63,104 nt of DNA, from positions 1 to 63,104 of the forward strand of contig JARXAE010000019.1 in NCBI GenBank assembly GCA_029866005.1. Direction: 5' to 3'. Position numbers and translations under genes: made by a program. Each line of letters opens with the position of its first letter. Within the stretch, counting starts at the first letter, position 1. A model generated the notes under the pieces. That model was not told the DNA's origin, did not search any database, and was given only the letters and a program-made list of their open reading frames with translations. This document shows positions 61,911-63,104 of the stretch, piece after piece. The stretch is from Fimbriimonas sp. Lineage in GTDB: Bacteria; Armatimonadota; Fimbriimonadia; Fimbriimonadales; Fimbriimonadaceae.

Positions 61911-61916
61911 TAAGAT
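61911..61916 (+). promoter_or_regulatory. -10-like hexamer TAAGAT for the DUF1080 gene
   Basis: TAAGAT ends 9 nt before ATG 61926, back to back with the M23 promoter. Confidence 0.42.
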
Positions 61917-61925
61917 GGACGAACG

Positions 61926-62666
61926 ATGATTTTAGCCCTGGCACTTGCGATGACTCAACCAGATGAGAAGTGGATCAAGCTCTTCAATGAGCGAAACCTT
62001 GACGGTTGGAAGCCAAAAATCACCGGTTACAAATACGGCGAGAACTTCGGCAATACGTTCCGAGTGAAGGACAAAGCGATCCAAGTCGGCTACGAGGCCT
62101 ACACGGACGGATTCAAAGGCCGCTTCGGACACCTCTTTTACAAAACCCCGTTCTCAAACTACATCCTCAAGCTCGAATATCGATTCACCGGTGACCAATG
62201 CAAAGACGGCCCCGGCTGGGCGTATCGCAATAGCGGAGTCATGATCCACGGTCAAGACCCGGCGACAATCGGGCTGAACCAAGAGTTCCCCGTCAGCGCC
62301 GAAGTCCAATTCCTAGGTGGAGACCCAACTGGAACCCGGCACACCGGTAACCTGTGCACCCCTGGAACCAACGTCGTCCGCAACGGCAAACTCTGGACCC
62401 CCCACTGCCTCGACTCCGTTTCCGACACCTTCCGCGGCGAAACCTGGGTTCAAGCCGAGATCGAGGTCCACGGCTACGGCGAAGTCATTCATCGCATCAA
62501 CGGCACCGAAGTCATGCGTTACGAGCAAGTCCAACTAGACCCAAATGACAACGACGGCAAAGCCCTCATCAAAAACGGAAACCTGAAGATCGAAGGCGGC
62601 ACCATCAGCCTCCAATCCGAAAGCCACCCAGTTGAGTTTAGGAACATCTTCCTGAAGAAGATTTAA
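61926..62666 (+). CDS. DUF1080 family (3-keto-disaccharide hydrolase-like) protein
   Basis: This 246-residue exported protein has a signal peptide and the DUF1080 opening W-I-K-L-F-N-E-R-N-L-D-G-W. Y-R-N-S-G-V-M-I-H-G follows in the beta-sandwich, as does the late N-G-T-E-V. Related proteins act on 3-keto-glucosides. Its TAA stop shares TTAA (62663-62666) with the convergent gpsA stop. Confidence 0.9.
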   Translation: MILALALAMTQPDEKWIKLFNERNLDGWKPKITGYKYGENFGNTFRVKDKAIQVGYEAYTDGFKGRFGHLFYKTPFSNYILKLEYRFTGDQCKDGPGWAYRNSGVMIHGQDPATIGLNQEFPVSAEVQFLGGDPTGTRHTGNLCTPGTNVVRNGKLWTPHCLDSVSDTFRGETWVQAEIEVHGYGEVIHRINGTEVMRYEQVQLDPNDNDGKALIKNGNLKIEGGTISLQSESHPVEFRNIFLKKI

Positions 62667-63104
62667 GCGCCCGTATCGTGGGAGGGGTCATCGTGAATAA
62701 TGACCTCTTCCTCGTGAACTGCGTCATTCACGTCTTCCGATTCCTTCCCACCGTACTGCTGGTGGGTCAGGTGACCGAAGTCGAGCCCTTCTTCGCGGGT
62801 GAACCTCTCCATCAAGAGCGACACCGCACCGCGCGGCTGAATCTTCTCTCGGACAACATTATCAATCGTCTCGAAGACCGGAATCTGAATCCCATGATGC
62901 CGAGCGATATGCACGACTGCCTCGGCCGTGGTGAGTCCTTCCGTGATCTGTCCAATCTCGTGCAGCGCATCGGCAACGTGCTTGCCTGAGCCGATCATGT
63001 AGCCAAGTCGATAATTGCGCGAAAGCTTGGAAGAAGCGGTCGCGAACAAGTCGCCAACTCCTGCGATGCCTAAAAAGGTCTCAATATGACCACCCATCGC
63101 AAGG
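62663..63104 (-). CDS. gpsA: Glycerol-3-phosphate dehydrogenase [NAD(P)+], C-terminal part
   Basis: The frame is open to the window edge; the N-terminus lies beyond 63104. The visible 146 or so residues match the GpsA C-terminal domain: F-L-G-I-A-G-V-G-D-L-F-A-T, S-R-N-Y-R-L-G and E-G-x-x-T-A-E-A. The enzyme makes sn-glycerol-3-phosphate for lipid synthesis. A roughly 30-residue acidic His/Asp/Glu-rich tail extends past the usual end. Confidence 0.9.
   Translation of the reverse strand, partial: LAMGGHIETFLGIAGVGDLFATASSKLSRNYRLGYMIGSGKHVADALHEIGQITEGLTTAEAVVHIARHHGIQIPVFETIDNVVREKIQPRGAVSLLMERFTREEGLDFGHLTHQQYGGKESEDVNDAVHEEEVIIHDDPSHDTGA

Noticed and set aside
1-63104. tRNA, rRNA, CRISPR arrays, insertion sequences
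   Set aside because: I read the intergenic regions on both strands and saw no cloverleaf with T-loop signature, no regularly spaced repeats and no transposase.

Overview
The window is a dense bacterial chromosomal segment of about 58 protein genes on both strands. I found no rRNA, tRNA, CRISPR array or insertion sequence. A VPEP-type PEP-CTERM protein, an H-X9-DG (DUF1559-type) prepilin, a DUF1080 protein and a Wzx/Wzz-type polysaccharide locus together suggest an environmental diderm-like lineage. Armatimonadota (Fimbriimonadia-like) is my best guess and Planctomycetota-like bacteria the alternative; this is inference from gene content, not a phylogeny.

Layout. 1-4.5 kb: a truncated calcineurin-like phosphoesterase, a small lipoprotein, a divergent phosphonatase-like HAD / FAD-oxidoreductase pair (probable aminophosphonate catabolism) and a trans-sulfuration PLP enzyme. 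4.6-8.1 kb: a PAS-PAS-GGDEF protein whose start codon lies in a 17-bp hairpin, an unknown protein, and a zinc-ribbon membrane protein coupled to a SprT-like peptidase. 8.2-13.6 kb: bifunctional NAD(P)HX repair enzyme followed by a three-gene FHA / double-FHA / VWA module that looks like a phosphothreonine signalling unit. 13.8-28.3 kb: a LacI regulator and a surface-polysaccharide locus. This locus has four genes matching the WbpA/B/E/D route to UDP-diacetamido-glucuronic acid, two GT4 glycosyltransferases, Wzz-like and Wzy/WaaL-like proteins, an acetyltransferase, an AsnB-type amidotransferase, a Wzx flippase and a TPR protein. 28.3-46.2 kb is mostly housekeeping: a degenerate alpha/beta hydrolase, coaBC, gmk, a chemoreceptor, an outer-membrane-like protein, a YvcK-family protein with a membrane anchor, mutS, pepF, an ALDH7-like dehydrogenase, DUF1684, an orphan sufB, msrB and an amidase. 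46.3-49.5 kb: a second sugar cassette (two SDR epimerases and a GT4). 49.5-63.1 kb: an RNA m5C methyltransferase, PNPOx-like and PEP-CTERM proteins, a sugar isomerase, OsmC, GH31 glucosidase, a type IV prepilin, a DUF695-RraB fusion, a tandem sialate-O-acetylesterase-like protein with one dead domain, an M23 peptidase, DUF1080 and the 3' end of gpsA.

Organisation. Genes in the same direction are often translationally coupled through ATGA, GTGA or TTGA overlaps. Several convergent pairs share a palindromic CTAG or TTAA that holds both stop codons. The strongest window-wide signal is a TANNNT or CATAAT -10-like hexamer ending only 5-9 nt before the start codon of at least 17 genes. If this is the promoter, many mRNAs here are leaderless. 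The most novel-looking systems are the FHA/FHA/VWA module with its Thr-rich tail, the dead-domain esterase flanked by two related promoter-like repeats, and the hairpin-gated diguanylate cyclase.
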